Positions 1 through 8,674 of a DNA stretch of 64,000 nt are shown here, piece by piece (position 1 is the stretch's first letter; each line of letters starts with the position of its first letter). The position numbers and the translations under genes are program-made. The stretch is from a virus: IMG/VR virus record IMGVR_UViG_3300028030_000007, positions 1-64,000 of that record; one strand, given 5' to 3'. A model generated the notes under the pieces. The model saw only the letters and a list, made by a program, of their open reading frames with translations. It was not told the DNA's origin and did no database searches.

Positions 1-1749
1 CTAAAATTATACTATAATATTAAATTAGATGACACACTACCTGAAAAAGTATCCGATAGAATAAGAATAACCGATAAATTTAATACAAAAGTACTAGCTG
101 AAATGACAGAAGTACAATACCTGAAATATTTATATGAACAAGGTAGATGCAATATAAAACAACAAGATCTTGATCATCCACGAAAAGAGCTTATTCTTGT
201 TGTTGGTCGTAGGTCCGGTAAGTCTATGATGTCGTCTATCATCAGCGCTTACGAACTGTATAAACTACTTGCTAGAGGAAATCCACAAAAATATTATGGG
301 ATCCCCTCATCGTCAGAAATACGAATAGTTTGTGTCGCTAATGACAAAGATCAGGCGTCCATCGTTTATGGCGACATGGCTGGATATGTTGAAAACATTG
401 AATATTTTAAATCATCGATAGTTAACGACACGCAGACATACATGAAGTTCCAAACGGATCATGATAAAAAGGTATATGGTCCTGGAGGGAAATCATCAAT
501 TACTGCGACGTTCAAATCATCGATCGCTAAAGGTCTCCGTGGTCGAGGTGTCATAACGTTTGTGCTTGACGAGATCGCGTTCTTTGTGAATGACGGTAAA
601 TCATCGGCGGAACAGGTCTACAGAGCGATGAACCCGTCATTGGCTCAGTTTTCACCTAAGGGCGATGACGGTCGAACTCCTATGGGTCCGTCTGATGGTA
701 GAGCGATTTCTATCTCATCCCCAGACGCTAAAGCCGGGTTTTTCTACAATTTGTATCAAAAAGCATTATCCAACAGTAAGGGTAGTCAAAATATGCTTAT
801 GATACAGGCCCCGACTTGGGAGGTCAACCCTACACTTTCATCTGATTATTATATTAACGAGTATGAAAAAGATCCGAACTCATTTATGGTTGAGTTTGGT
901 GCTAGGTTTTCTGATCGTGTTAGAGGCTGGATTGAAGATGAAAAAGACCTTATGCTATGCGTTGACAAAAACCATCGACCTGTCAATTACGGCGATCACA
1001 ATAGCGCTTATTTTGCTGGAATAGACTTCGCGTTAGTTAACGACGGTACGGCGATTTCACTGTTCCGTTTCCATGATAAAAAATTAGAGCTTGCATATCA
1101 TGAAGTTTGGTACGCTAAAATCCCCTGGAAAGAGTCTAATCCACACTTGGATAAGCCGATAGTTCCTTATGCTAATCTACTAGGTAATCTAAATAGATTA
1201 GATATCATTGAAATAGTAAATTGGATCAAACAGTTATCTAAAAGATTTTATATACAAGAGGGAATATTCGACCAATGGGCCGGGCCGGTTTTTGAATCCG
1301 AGCTTATGAAGGTCGGTATTGATCAAATAAAGATGAAGCATTTCTCTGCATATGAATCTGCTTCCATGTATAATGATTTCAAAATGTTTATCATAGGTGA
1401 AAAGATTAGACTATATGATTGGCCTATCATTGAAAATAATGTTGATGGAAGTTCCCTTCATTCACCGCTAATTACGGAGCTTTTAGAACTTCAAGCTACA
1501 TCAATAGGTAAAAACATGTACTCTATTGAGGCCCCTGGTGTTGTAGGTAAACACGATGACGTTTCTGACTCCATGGCTCGTGGTGTTTATTTAGCCTCGC
1601 AGCATTTATCGGAAAATCCTAACCTGATGGAGTTTGGGGGTTTACGACAACCTAATAATAGGGGCGTAACGCCGCATATGACATATAGATCTTATCATAA
1701 TAGAAGAAGACAACTCCATGGGCCTGTAAAATATAGAAGTATTAAATAA
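1..1749 (+). CDS. terL: Terminase large subunit (5' end outside window)
   Basis: ATP-driven DNA-packaging motor and headful nuclease. Numbered from the ATG at 103, the ATPase shows Walker A GRRSGKS (residues 35-41) and Walker B VLDE (154-157). The C-terminal RNase H-like nuclease has its acidic residues in GIDFALVNDGTA (D308), IFDQWAGP (D390) and KHDDVSDS (D485/D486). The reading frame is open from base 1 to that ATG (34 more codons, no stop) and no SD precedes position 103, so the gene very probably starts upstream of the window and 103 is an internal Met. The portal gene follows at once, as usual for terL. Function is clear from the motifs; only the start is unknown. Confidence 0.95.
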   Translation, partial: LKLYYNIKLDDTLPEKVSDRIRITDKFNTKVLAEMTEVQYLKYLYEQGRCNIKQQDLDHPRKELILVVGRRSGKSMMSSIISAYELYKLLARGNPQKYYGIPSSSEIRIVCVANDKDQASIVYGDMAGYVENIEYFKSSIVNDTQTYMKFQTDHDKKVYGPGGKSSITATFKSSIAKGLRGRGVITFVLDEIAFFVNDGKSSAEQVYRAMNPSLAQFSPKGDDGRTPMGPSDGRAISISSPDAKAGFFYNLYQKALSNSKGSQNMLMIQAPTWEVNPTLSSDYYINEYEKDPNSFMVEFGARFSDRVRGWIEDEKDLMLCVDKNHRPVNYGDHNSAYFAGIDFALVNDGTAISLFRFHDKKLELAYHEVWYAKIPWKESNPHLDKPIVPYANLLGNLNRLDIIEIVNWIKQLSKRFYIQEGIFDQWAGPVFESELMKVGIDQIKMKHFSAYESASMYNDFKMFIIGEKIRLYDWPIIENNVDGSSLHSPLITELLELQATSIGKNMYSIEAPGVVGKHDDVSDSMARGVYLASQHLSENPNLMEFGGLRQPNNRGVTPHMTYRSYHNRRRQLHGPVKYRSIK

Positions 1750-1773
1750 TTTTTATTGTATGGTGTTGTAATT

Positions 1774-3492
1774 ATGCCGAAAGTAAAATTAACAAAGTTA
1801 GAAAAGCAGGCTAGAAGAGAGTCACAATCCATTAGAATGGCGTCAGCATACGGTGGTAATGGCGCTTTCGGCGGGTCCGGGGCTGACATAGCTACGGGAA
1901 ACTCTTCATTTTACAGCCCCCAGCTTTCAACAGATTTTCTTGAGCTTCCTCAATCAGAAAGAGAAAAAAGGGAGCTTTTTAGATTTTGGTATACTAGACA
2001 TCCGATTGTCGGTGCTGCAATAGACTTTCACACTGACGTTCCGATGTCCAAGGTTCGTCTTTCACTTCCAAAGGGGAAAGACGAAAAACGAAATAAAGAA
2101 ATTCTAGCATTCTTCCAAAGAATGAGCGATAGAGTTAACTTGTTTCAATCATTGTATGACATAACTCACGAATACTGGCTTCATGGAAATGTGTTTATAT
2201 TCTGTGAAGACCACGACTTGTCTGATGATATTCCTGAAGAGTTTTTATATGATTACGAGGAAGAACAGGTCGGTGAGCTTGAATATGACGGTAATGAGAT
2301 AAAGAAAACAGTAATGAATAAGGTTCCTAAATCCAAGGAACAAAAAGAAGAACTAATTAGAAAATACGTACAAAAGAAATATGACGGATATCAAAGAATA
2401 CAAATACTGCCTCCAGAGCAAATAAAAATAGAGACGTATCAGTATACAAATCGCATAAAGATGGAACTCATTCCGTCAGAAAAGGATAAAAGCGCGATCA
2501 TAGAGGCTCAGGATGGCAATGCACAATCTGCTAGAATAGCGGACGATATACCGAATGAAATAAGAAAATCTCTGATCGAGGGAGGATCAATTCCCCTTAA
2601 TACAAGCCCGTATGATGATTTCCTCTGTTCTTCATTCTGTTATCATCTTTCACACAAAAGATCCCCGTACGATGAACGTGGGATCTCGATTTTAGAAAGA
2701 TGTCTGACAACGCTACTTTATCAAGATAAACTTCGTCAGGCTCAGACATCTATCGCTTCGAGGGCCATGACTCCGAAACGTGTGATCTGGGCGGATAAAG
2801 CGTCTGTTATGGACGTTGAGGATCTACGCGCTCAAATCGATCAAGCGTTGATTGATCCTGACTATTCTATCATTACAAACTACGAAGTACACTGGGACGA
2901 AATTGGGTCAAGGGATCGTCTGTTGGACTTGGCGTCTGAATATGAATCAACAAACAAACTTCTGTATATCGGGCTAAGAATAACCGAGTCGATGCTTACC
3001 GGTGAGTCCACTTATACCGGGGAACGCATTCACTTGGATGTTATGAACACGATGTACTTGCTTTATAGAGAGCAAGTTGCTGGTTCATTTGTTGAGGAAA
3101 ATCTGTTCAAGCCGGTGGCGGAAAAGAAAGGATTTTGGGAGGAAGATGAATTCGGAAATAAGATCTTGCTCTATCCAAAACTTCAGTTTACACGTCTTGC
3201 GCTCCGTGACAATAGTGAGCTTTCTGATTATATGTTCAATTTGTATCAAAAAGGCTCACTACCTGTGGAGTATATTTATGAACTTCTTAACATAGATCCT
3301 GGTGATGCGCATGAACTATTGAAACGGGATTTGTTCACTGTTAAGGATAGCACGTTCAATGAGTTCTTGAGAAACGTCATGCAAGCCTCTGCTGCTGATA
3401 TCGCTCAAAATTCAAATATCAGTGAAGTTATATCAGAAAATAGCGGTCTTCAATACACGTCAACAGATAAAAAAGAAGAGAGTAGATTCTAG
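1774..3492 (+). CDS. Portal protein
   Basis: Dodecameric head-vertex ring through which DNA passes. The protein is 572 residues from the ATG at 1774; an upstream TTG at 1756 is in frame but no SD supports either. The stretch RHPIVGAAIDFHTDVP near residue 75 resembles the N-terminal part of many myovirus portals. The centre holds a long helical, charge-rich segment, and the region around residues 380-440 (LLYIGLRITESMLTGESTYT) looks like the portal crown/stem junction. Position directly after terL and upstream of the prohead protease supports the call. The acidic C-terminus (KKEESRF) is probably flexible. Confidence 0.88.
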   Translation: MPKVKLTKLEKQARRESQSIRMASAYGGNGAFGGSGADIATGNSSFYSPQLSTDFLELPQSEREKRELFRFWYTRHPIVGAAIDFHTDVPMSKVRLSLPKGKDEKRNKEILAFFQRMSDRVNLFQSLYDITHEYWLHGNVFIFCEDHDLSDDIPEEFLYDYEEEQVGELEYDGNEIKKTVMNKVPKSKEQKEELIRKYVQKKYDGYQRIQILPPEQIKIETYQYTNRIKMELIPSEKDKSAIIEAQDGNAQSARIADDIPNEIRKSLIEGGSIPLNTSPYDDFLCSSFCYHLSHKRSPYDERGISILERCLTTLLYQDKLRQAQTSIASRAMTPKRVIWADKASVMDVEDLRAQIDQALIDPDYSIITNYEVHWDEIGSRDRLLDLASEYESTNKLLYIGLRITESMLTGESTYTGERIHLDVMNTMYLLYREQVAGSFVEENLFKPVAEKKGFWEEDEFGNKILLYPKLQFTRLALRDNSELSDYMFNLYQKGSLPVEYIYELLNIDPGDAHELLKRDLFTVKDSTFNEFLRNVMQASAADIAQNSNISEVISENSGLQYTSTDKKEESRF

Positions 3493-3518
3493 GTCATTTT
3501 TGAATCTTAATTTTTGAA

Positions 3519-5618
3519 ATGAAACCTGAAGAATACTCAGCTGAAGAAGAACGTCAGGCATTGAAAGAGGACAGAAGACGGAAGCGTCCTGGCGATAAAA
3601 GAAAAAGATACAGAACACTCACTCCGTCAAATAAAGTGACGGAAAGACACAACATAGATGTTGATGTACTTGAGAGTGAAAAAGATTTTAGCGATGGGGC
3701 AATAAGCCACGGTCCTAAAGACAGAGATATGTCTTTGGATAACAGATACGCGTCATATGATGATTTGTTAGATCACATAGATTCCGCGTTGTATGGTCCT
3801 GGTTCTTTTTCGTCCATTTACATGTCATTGAGAACTGCTGCTGATGAACAAGATGACGAAGAAGAGCTTAAAGGTGACATCGATGGTTTAAACATCGATG
3901 GAGACATAAGTAGCCTGAGTGATATACTACATAAAATTGAAAAAACGAGAAAACTACTTAGGGAAAAACCAGGTAAAAAAGAGAAGAAAAAGTTAAGGAA
4001 AGAGCTTAAGGAATACAAAGAAGATTATAAATCAGAATATGCTAAAATTAGCGGTAGAATCTTCAATACATCATCGGTTAAGCGTATAGAAACTAAATTA
4101 AATAAGGTAAAAAATATAGCATTAGGTGGTGACATAGGGTATCCAATAAATGGTGAAGTACGCAAAAAGATAGATAAAATGCGTAACAATCTATTTAATA
4201 GTATATTTTATGAATTTAGAAATCAGATGGACATGAAACCGTCAGATTATGTAATACTTAAGTTAAGGGAGTTAGACAATAAAATCGATGATGTATATGT
4301 ATCAAGGGATATAAGAAATGAATCAATACAAAAATCATATTCGTCAATAATTGACGAGATCAATAAACAAAGTACAAGTAGTACAAAATATATAGATGAG
4401 TTTTTCCATCTAGTAAAATTAGTTACAATAATAAAAGACTCCGTTAGACGCCATGGTGTACAGGGTATATTTAGAAACATCATGAAGGTTTGGAGAGACG
4501 GAGATAGCATAGAAAAGTTTAAGGCAAAGTTGAGCGATGACGATGAAACAAATCTGTATTCAATAGCTTTGTCCGCTATGGCAAATGATCTTCTCATAGA
4601 TGGTGACATACTCGGTGTCATAGAAACTCCTAGTTTGATCGGTGAAAAAAGCAATGAATACATGGATCAAGCAAGAAGCGAGTATGAAGTAATAAAGAGA
4701 ATACACGACGAAAGTAACGTAAAAGAAACAAAATCTAAGTGTGGGAAGATTAAAAATGCCAGGTCTTTCGATAAACTAATAAGAAGATCAAAGTTAATAG
4801 ATGACAATAACATAATAGAAAATTATATATACGGATTGGTTAGATATGCGTCTAGTGTGTGTGAAGAAAATTATGAGTTAGCAGAATCTATAGTTGAAAA
4901 AAGTGAAGAGATAAGAAGTAATGCTAACACGCAGTATAGCGCTATCATGAATGGCGATGGACTGTCTGGTTTTTCATCTCTTGATTTTGATGTGTCCACC
5001 GTTAGTGGCGCTATTACATTGAATAATACACTAGCTAAGGTTATCGATCATACTAGTAGCACAATAAGAAATAAGGCTAGTGGAAAATTGATCGATATGA
5101 TAATGAACGATTACCTTGATAGGAGGTCTGAAGAAAGCATAAGACAACTTATGGGTAATAAAAAAGATTTGAATGAAGTAATGAATAGCATGCTGAAATT
5201 AATGACAGCAAAAGAAATACACAGTGAGGTATTTGGCGTTAGTGGAATATTGAGTGGGACTGATCCGAAAGATGTCACTCTTAACGGTGAACGAATAAGA
5301 GATAAAGTCTTAAGTAAAGTCATGGACTCTATGAACAAAGCTAAGAAATGGTTCAGTAGTGTCGGTGGAAAGATTAAGAGTAACTTTGAAGACGCGTATA
5401 ATACAAAAGTAATAATGAGAAATTTAAGGGACAGTGATAAAAATAAGAAAATCGGTGATAGATTGAAAGAGATGAAAAAATTCTCGGAAACTAGATTTGA
5501 GAGTGTTGATGATATGATGAGAAGGAATGATGAAAAATCATTTAAAAAACAGTTAGGTAAAAATCTAGATTTTAAGTTGGATAAATCTGTTTTGGGAATA
5601 AATGACTGGTCTGTTTGA
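3519..5618 (+). CDS. Uncharacterised helical virion protein
   Basis: A 699-residue protein I do not recognise. The N-terminus is strongly charged (a KEDRRRKRPGDKRKRYR basic patch around residues 14-30). It continues with an acidic stretch near residue 110 and a Lys/Glu-rich helix near residues 145-175. The rest is predicted helical by eye, with no signal peptide, membrane segment or catalytic motif. Lying between portal and prohead protease, it could be an internal head protein, an inner-core component or a portal-associated protein. ATA isoleucine codons are frequent, unlike in the major capsid gene, so it is probably made at modest level. Function is inferred from position only. Confidence 0.6.
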   Translation: MKPEEYSAEEERQALKEDRRRKRPGDKRKRYRTLTPSNKVTERHNIDVDVLESEKDFSDGAISHGPKDRDMSLDNRYASYDDLLDHIDSALYGPGSFSSIYMSLRTAADEQDDEEELKGDIDGLNIDGDISSLSDILHKIEKTRKLLREKPGKKEKKKLRKELKEYKEDYKSEYAKISGRIFNTSSVKRIETKLNKVKNIALGGDIGYPINGEVRKKIDKMRNNLFNSIFYEFRNQMDMKPSDYVILKLRELDNKIDDVYVSRDIRNESIQKSYSSIIDEINKQSTSSTKYIDEFFHLVKLVTIIKDSVRRHGVQGIFRNIMKVWRDGDSIEKFKAKLSDDDETNLYSIALSAMANDLLIDGDILGVIETPSLIGEKSNEYMDQARSEYEVIKRIHDESNVKETKSKCGKIKNARSFDKLIRRSKLIDDNNIIENYIYGLVRYASSVCEENYELAESIVEKSEEIRSNANTQYSAIMNGDGLSGFSSLDFDVSTVSGAITLNNTLAKVIDHTSSTIRNKASGKLIDMIMNDYLDRRSEESIRQLMGNKKDLNEVMNSMLKLMTAKEIHSEVFGVSGILSGTDPKDVTLNGERIRDKVLSKVMDSMNKAKKWFSSVGGKIKSNFEDAYNTKVIMRNLRDSDKNKKIGDRLKEMKKFSETRFESVDDMMRRNDEKSFKKQLGKNLDFKLDKSVLGINDWSV

Positions 5619-5644
5619 TAAATTTCTTATATTATATTTAAAGT

Positions 5645-6580
5645 ATGAAGTATAAAGATATACTAGATGAGATGAGCCGTGTCGCGGCGTATCACGGGAT
5701 AGTTAGAAAAATACCAATAGAGGGTGAAGAGGCTCATTTTAAGAGTATTAATGGGTATGGCGTTAATAGATACGTCAATGATACTACTCATTATGATTAT
5801 ATATTGAATATTGCAAAATCATTGATGAAGGAACCGGTATTCAATGATCCATACTTTGATGATGAAGATGTAGCAGATCATGCATTGAATATGGCTATAT
5901 ATGGAACCCCGATTTTTCAAAATAGAATAGACTCGTACACTTACGAACGATTACTCAATGACCTATCTGGTGTTGGGCATGGTCCTGCTGGATATAATGA
6001 CAAACAAGAAGTGTGGAATAAAACTGCTTCAGTTGCGGAGAAACAAATGAATAGCGATTATGTTAATGGTATCCTTGGCCTTTTAAAGTCTGCAGATCGT
6101 ATGGCATTTTCTGATCCGAACGTATCAGCTAGAATTTTGAAGTTCATAGTTGACTACAATGGATCAAGGATGGCCGCTGAAGAAGAGGCAATGAGTCCTG
6201 AAGCCGCCGCTAGAATTAGTGAGATAATTCAAGAGGCTCTTGATGGATTCAAGGCTGCTGAAGAAGCAGCCGAGGAAGCAAAGACCTCAATCAAAGATAT
6301 GCAAAAGAAGAAGCGTCTTCAGCAAGAGAGTTTAAAGCTAAAGAAAGAGCGTGAGGCCCTTCAGGCTATCCTAAGAGAGTATAACCCTGAGGATATCTTC
6401 GGTGAAATTGATAAAATAATGATGGAAACCGAACAGGGCGAAGGCGAAGAGAAAACGTCTTCATTGATAAATAGGGCAATCAATATTGCTATAAAAGACA
6501 ACGAGTTTATGCCTAAGATAGCTGGATCTGTAGCTTCAATAGTTGTTACCAAGATCAGTATGGCTAAACTGTCTAAATAA
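5645..6580 (+). CDS. Uncharacterised coiled-coil head-module protein
   Basis: A 311-residue protein of unknown function. The first 140 residues have a mixed composition (HYDYILNIAKSL, DPYFDDEDVADHALNMAIYG). Residues about 180-250 form a clear Ala/Glu/Lys coiled coil (AEEAAEEAKTSIKDMQKKKR and onward), followed by an acidic segment and a short hydrophobic C-terminus. The N-terminal MKYKDILDEMSRVAAYHGIV resembles the helical N-termini of several other small proteins in this window. A scaffold or core role is possible but unproven. Confidence 0.6.
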   Translation: MKYKDILDEMSRVAAYHGIVRKIPIEGEEAHFKSINGYGVNRYVNDTTHYDYILNIAKSLMKEPVFNDPYFDDEDVADHALNMAIYGTPIFQNRIDSYTYERLLNDLSGVGHGPAGYNDKQEVWNKTASVAEKQMNSDYVNGILGLLKSADRMAFSDPNVSARILKFIVDYNGSRMAAEEEAMSPEAAARISEIIQEALDGFKAAEEAAEEAKTSIKDMQKKKRLQQESLKLKKEREALQAILREYNPEDIFGEIDKIMMETEQGEGEEKTSSLINRAINIAIKDNEFMPKIAGSVASIVVTKISMAKLSK

Positions 6581-6644
6581 GTTATTTATTATTGTTTTTA
6601 GCTAGAATTTTCAGTTATAACTGTGAATCGGAGAAGATACTAAA

Positions 6645-7145
6645 ATGGATAAAAGAATTGCAGCCAAGGTTTTAGACGAGCTTGATTCTATCGCTAATGG
6701 AATTGAATCGATCACTGCTTCAGGTAAAATCAACGAAAGAGTAGCGTCTGACATTCTTACGAGAATCGATGGCCTATCTGATAAGATTGAGTCATCAGTC
6801 TTTGGACAGGAGCAAATGCGTAATCGAGTCGCCGCTGTTCTTCGTGCCGACGCTGATGAGCCTTACATGAAGGATCACTTCGTCAACACCGTTATGCCTC
6901 GTCGCACTGAGCCCGATGAGCCTTACATGCATGAAGTTGGTGCTTCTTACAGGTCCAGAGCGATTAAGACGTTTGATGCTGATAGAAGTTCATCGATGTA
7001 TAATCGCGATGAGTATGCTGTTCGTGGTGCTGATAGTACAGAGGTGCAGCCTTCATGGCAGCATGGTCCCGTTAAGGACCCATCGTACAGATCAGCATCG
7101 GCGCGTCGTCGTGCTATGATGAGAAAAATTGCTAAAGAGCAGTAA
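6645..7145 (+). CDS. Small uncharacterised head-module protein
   Basis: A 166-residue protein with no recognised domain. The first 55 residues form an amphipathic helix pair (RIAAKVLDELDSIANGIES; NERVASDILTRIDGLSDKIE). The rest is polar and disordered-looking, with a duplicated DEPYM motif (DEPYMKDHF and DEPYMHEVG) and a basic end (SASARRRAMMRKIAKEQ). GGAG lies 11 bases before the ATG, within usable distance. The helical N-terminus and disordered body suggest a protein packaged in or processed inside the prohead; this is inference from context. Confidence 0.6.
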   Translation: MDKRIAAKVLDELDSIANGIESITASGKINERVASDILTRIDGLSDKIESSVFGQEQMRNRVAAVLRADADEPYMKDHFVNTVMPRRTEPDEPYMHEVGASYRSRAIKTFDADRSSSMYNRDEYAVRGADSTEVQPSWQHGPVKDPSYRSASARRRAMMRKIAKEQ

Positions 7146-7207
7146 AACCTAAATTCTCTGATTTAGGGTTATCACATCAGGCCCCCATATAATAGTGGGA
7201 TCTGTGA
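7146..7207 (+). other. Two adjacent weak intergenic hairpins
   Basis: CCTAAAT (7148-7154) pairs with ATTTAGG (7161-7167). A second stem, TCACA (7172-7176) with TGTGA (7203-7207), encloses a CCCA/TGGG pairing. Neither is followed by a T-run, so a role in mRNA processing or stability is as likely as termination. Chance pairing is possible. Confidence 0.3.
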
Positions 7208-7223
7208 ATAGCAAGCAAAAGAT

Positions 7224-7742
7224 ATGGGAACACATAGAAAAGCTTTTCTTGATTTTAGAAGACTTAGTCGTGGCTTTGATAGAGGCGACATAGTGCAAAA
7301 GTCTTCAATGAAAGATAACCTTATAACTCCGTATCATGGTAAGGTTTTCTATGTGAATCATGAGTCTGGATATCTTATGGTCATGTGGCCGTGGGGAATG
7401 GAACAGGAACTTCCTGACCAGTTAGTTAAGATTGGTCATGAGGATGCTGATCAATTTGACATGGATTTCATGTATGATACGTGGGATGCTAGAACTCATG
7501 GTGCATACTCTGGTGTAAATCAGCCTGGACATATGGGTTTGTCATACAGACAGGACAGTTCTCGTAGCAACTATAGCAAGGCTTATAAGGTAGCAAGCCA
7601 TTCCATGCATCATGGAAATGACATTTACCAGACTGTTTCAATAATGAGAAACAATGGTATAAATGGTGATGAAGCAAAACGAGTTGCTAGAGATCTGTAT
7701 GGGCTAAGGTATAAACTTTATCTACAGAAGAAAGTTAGATAG
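7224..7742 (+). CDS. Uncharacterised protein with SH3-like N-terminal half
   Basis: A 172-residue protein of unknown function. Residues about 18-75 have the look of a small beta-barrel (RGDIVQKSSMKD, GKVFYVNHESGYLMVMWPWG, LVKIGHE), similar to KOW/SH3-like modules; this is pattern judgement, not a database match. A polar linker follows, then a helical C-terminus (NDIYQTVSIMRNNGINGDEA) ending in a basic KLYLQKKVR. It is followed one base later by the next gene, so both are translated from the same message. Confidence 0.55.
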   Translation: MGTHRKAFLDFRRLSRGFDRGDIVQKSSMKDNLITPYHGKVFYVNHESGYLMVMWPWGMEQELPDQLVKIGHEDADQFDMDFMYDTWDARTHGAYSGVNQPGHMGLSYRQDSSRSNYSKAYKVASHSMHHGNDIYQTVSIMRNNGINGDEAKRVARDLYGLRYKLYLQKKVR

Positions 7743-7743
7743 A

Positions 7744-8553
7744 ATGTATAATGGGAAACAAGCCGCTGAACTCATTCGTTTAGCTAGTAAGTCAGACGCA
7801 TTTTCAGGCTCGGTTATTGCTGCCTCGATTATGAAGTTAGCAACATCAGAGTTAGAGCCCTTGGATCTTAGAAATGAATTTTCTAAGGTTAACAGGCTTC
7901 AGTACAAATCATCTGAGGATATCATCGATGAGGTTTACTCACTTCTCGGTGAAATGTACTCAGATCTTATGATCGATAAGATGGAAAAGATTGAGGAGAT
8001 ATTTGGTACTAATAGTGGCAGATATTCAGTCACCATCACGTCTGGTCTTTGGGATAAATTCAAGAAAAATGTCAAAAGTCTGCTTTATGGTGAGCAGTTT
8101 GAACCGGTGATGAATGAAGAGACTAACTTTGATTCCGGTGAGAAGATAGACAGAGATATTGTTAACGCTCAGAGAGCTTCAGATATTTTTGAAAATGTAT
8201 ACGCCAAATATGAAACTGCGATATCGGACATCAATGAACTTATAAAGCAGCATGATGGTGGAAACGCAATATTTGACGTTTCCTATGTTTCACTTCCAAT
8301 AAAGAGATTTATCTCTGGTGTTTTGAAGCCTGCTATGATGGAAATAAAGCAGATGATGAGATCTCCTAAGGTTTCATCGAAGATAGTCGATTACGTTATC
8401 AAATCGATTGAAAAGAACTCCAGCGTTCAAGATAACTACATCAGTGAGCTGAAACAGATCGTTTCAACTGACAAATCAGCTGTTAGGATCATCAAACTTG
8501 CTGCTACAAATCCTGCTGGTCGTCATCATTTGATGAGCATACTTAATTCTTAA
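7744..8553 (+). CDS. Uncharacterised helical head-module protein
   Basis: A 269-residue, mainly helical protein with no recognised domain. The N-terminus (QAAELIRLASKSDAFSG, then IAASIMKLAT) belongs to the group of amphipathic Ile/Leu/Ala-rich N-termini seen in several small proteins here. The middle is acidic and the C-terminus alternates short helices (SVQDNYISELKQIVSTDKSA). It starts one base after the previous stop and is followed by a strong inverted repeat at 8567-8607. Head-internal location is plausible from context only. Confidence 0.58.
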   Translation: MYNGKQAAELIRLASKSDAFSGSVIAASIMKLATSELEPLDLRNEFSKVNRLQYKSSEDIIDEVYSLLGEMYSDLMIDKMEKIEEIFGTNSGRYSVTITSGLWDKFKKNVKSLLYGEQFEPVMNEETNFDSGEKIDRDIVNAQRASDIFENVYAKYETAISDINELIKQHDGGNAIFDVSYVSLPIKRFISGVLKPAMMEIKQMMRSPKVSSKIVDYVIKSIEKNSSVQDNYISELKQIVSTDKSAVRIIKLAATNPAGRHHLMSILNS

Positions 8554-8566
8554 ATTTTAGTAACAC

Positions 8567-8607
8567 CATGTGCCCATTCAATTATCTCCTGGTTGAGTGG
8601 GCACATG
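8567..8607 (+). terminator. Strong hairpin after gene at 7744-8553
   Basis: A 15-bp stem with one G-U pair, CATGTGCCCATTCAA (8567-8581) against TTGAGTGGGCACATG (8593-8607), with an 11-nt loop. There is no T-run after it, so it may be a factor-dependent terminator, a processing site or a 3'-end stabiliser rather than an intrinsic terminator. It separates the preceding genes from the protease gene. Confidence 0.6.
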
Positions 8608-8674
8608 AGTATAGAAAATTTATATTATATTAATGATGTAGATGCATCAGTATGCTATAAAGAGGTTTCGTTAA

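Noticed and set aside
8568-8633. 21-codon ORF starting in the hairpin after the gene at 7744
   Set aside because: Its first half is the hairpin stem; there is no SD and no protein-like feature.
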